DNA of 11,267 bases. Origin: an uncultured Verrucomicrobiales bacterium (GTDB lineage: Bacteria > Verrucomicrobiota > Verrucomicrobiia > Verrucomicrobiales > Akkermansiaceae). The stretch lies in contig CALFTQ010000150.1 of NCBI GenBank assembly GCA_937916135.1, positions 1 through 11,267 of the forward strand, read 5' to 3'. The notes under the pieces were generated by a model, which did not search any database, was not told the DNA's origin, and was given only the letters and a program-made list of their open reading frames with translations. Shown piece by piece: positions 11,213 to 11,267 of the stretch. A program made the translations under genes and the position numbers. Positions within the stretch are counted from its first letter, which is position 1; every line of letters starts with the position of its first letter.

Positions 11213-11267
11213 GTACGACCGACGCGATATGCGCACTGCGGTGAAAGTCCGCGCGGAGCCGCGATGA
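11213..11267 (+). mobile_element. Putative 5' end of a group II (IIC-like) intron, cut by the window edge
   Basis: Directly after the terminator U-run the sequence reads GTACGACCGACG, close to the GUGYG start of bacterial group II introns but with A at the third base. About 25 bases on is GCGGTGAAAGTCCGC (11237-11251), matching the domain I hairpin of the form GGGTGAAAGTCCC common in these introns. Group IIC introns are known to insert just 3' of intrinsic terminator hairpins, exactly this setting. Only 55 bases are visible, so the ribozyme core, domain V and any reverse transcriptase cannot be checked. A cobalamin riboswitch core, which shares a GGTGAAA(A/G)TCC hairpin, is the main alternative. 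Confidence 0.45.

Noticed and set aside
11237..11267. Cobalamin riboswitch core
   Set aside because: GGTGAAAGTCCG and the following CCGCGATGA resemble it, but there is too little sequence between the terminator and the core for the usual 5' stems; the group II intron reading fits the start sequence and location better. Not fully excluded.
1..11267. CRISPR array, insertion sequence ends or attachment-site repeats
   Set aside because: No regularly spaced repeats, transposase-like gene or tRNA-derived direct repeats were seen; short repeats found are confined to the two leader regions.

Overview
The window looks like part of a temperate tailed-phage (Caudoviricetes-type) genome, probably a prophage in a GC-rich bacterium. 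An accessory cassette lies at its right-hand edge. The phage identity rests on a two-subunit terminase, a family A DNA polymerase and a primase-helicase, all on the minus strand in tightly packed, overlapping order. I cannot name the host: there is no rRNA, tRNA, integrase or recognisable attachment site.

Minus strand, in order of transcription (right to left): a small helical protein of unknown function (8354-8010), a family A DNA polymerase with an exonuclease domain (8013-6238), and a PrimPol/AAA+ primase-helicase (6241-4016). These three are joined by ATGA stop/start overlaps and form a compact replication module. Next is an AT-rich, repeat-bearing stretch of about 360 bp (3659-4015), a candidate control region or replication origin that also holds an ambiguous membrane-protein ORF. 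Two likely regulatory or DNA-binding proteins follow (3658-3059 and 3084-2308). A second gene-poor leader (1892-2307) contains strong RNA hairpins. The packaging module comes last: a small ITEA/LLPSEY-type protein (1891-1598), terminase small subunit (1552-941), a PD-(D/E)XK-like nuclease (944-591) and terminase large subunit (646 to beyond the left edge). A perfect 11-bp hairpin directly in front of the small terminase appears to hide its ribosome binding site.

Plus strand: two overlapping genes of unknown function (8494-10017 and 10004-11146) diverge from the phage operon. They are visibly richer in A+T, have their own extended -10 promoter candidate, and end in a strong intrinsic terminator (11176-11211). 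This isolated bicistronic unit is the best candidate here for an undescribed system, for example a prophage-carried defence or exclusion module, but nothing in the sequence proves that role.

Directly after the terminator U-run the sequence starts GTACGACC and then shows a GGTGAAAGTCC hairpin. This resembles the 5' end of a bacterial group II intron, and group IIC introns are known to insert just downstream of terminator hairpins. The window ends 55 bases into this element, so the call is tentative.
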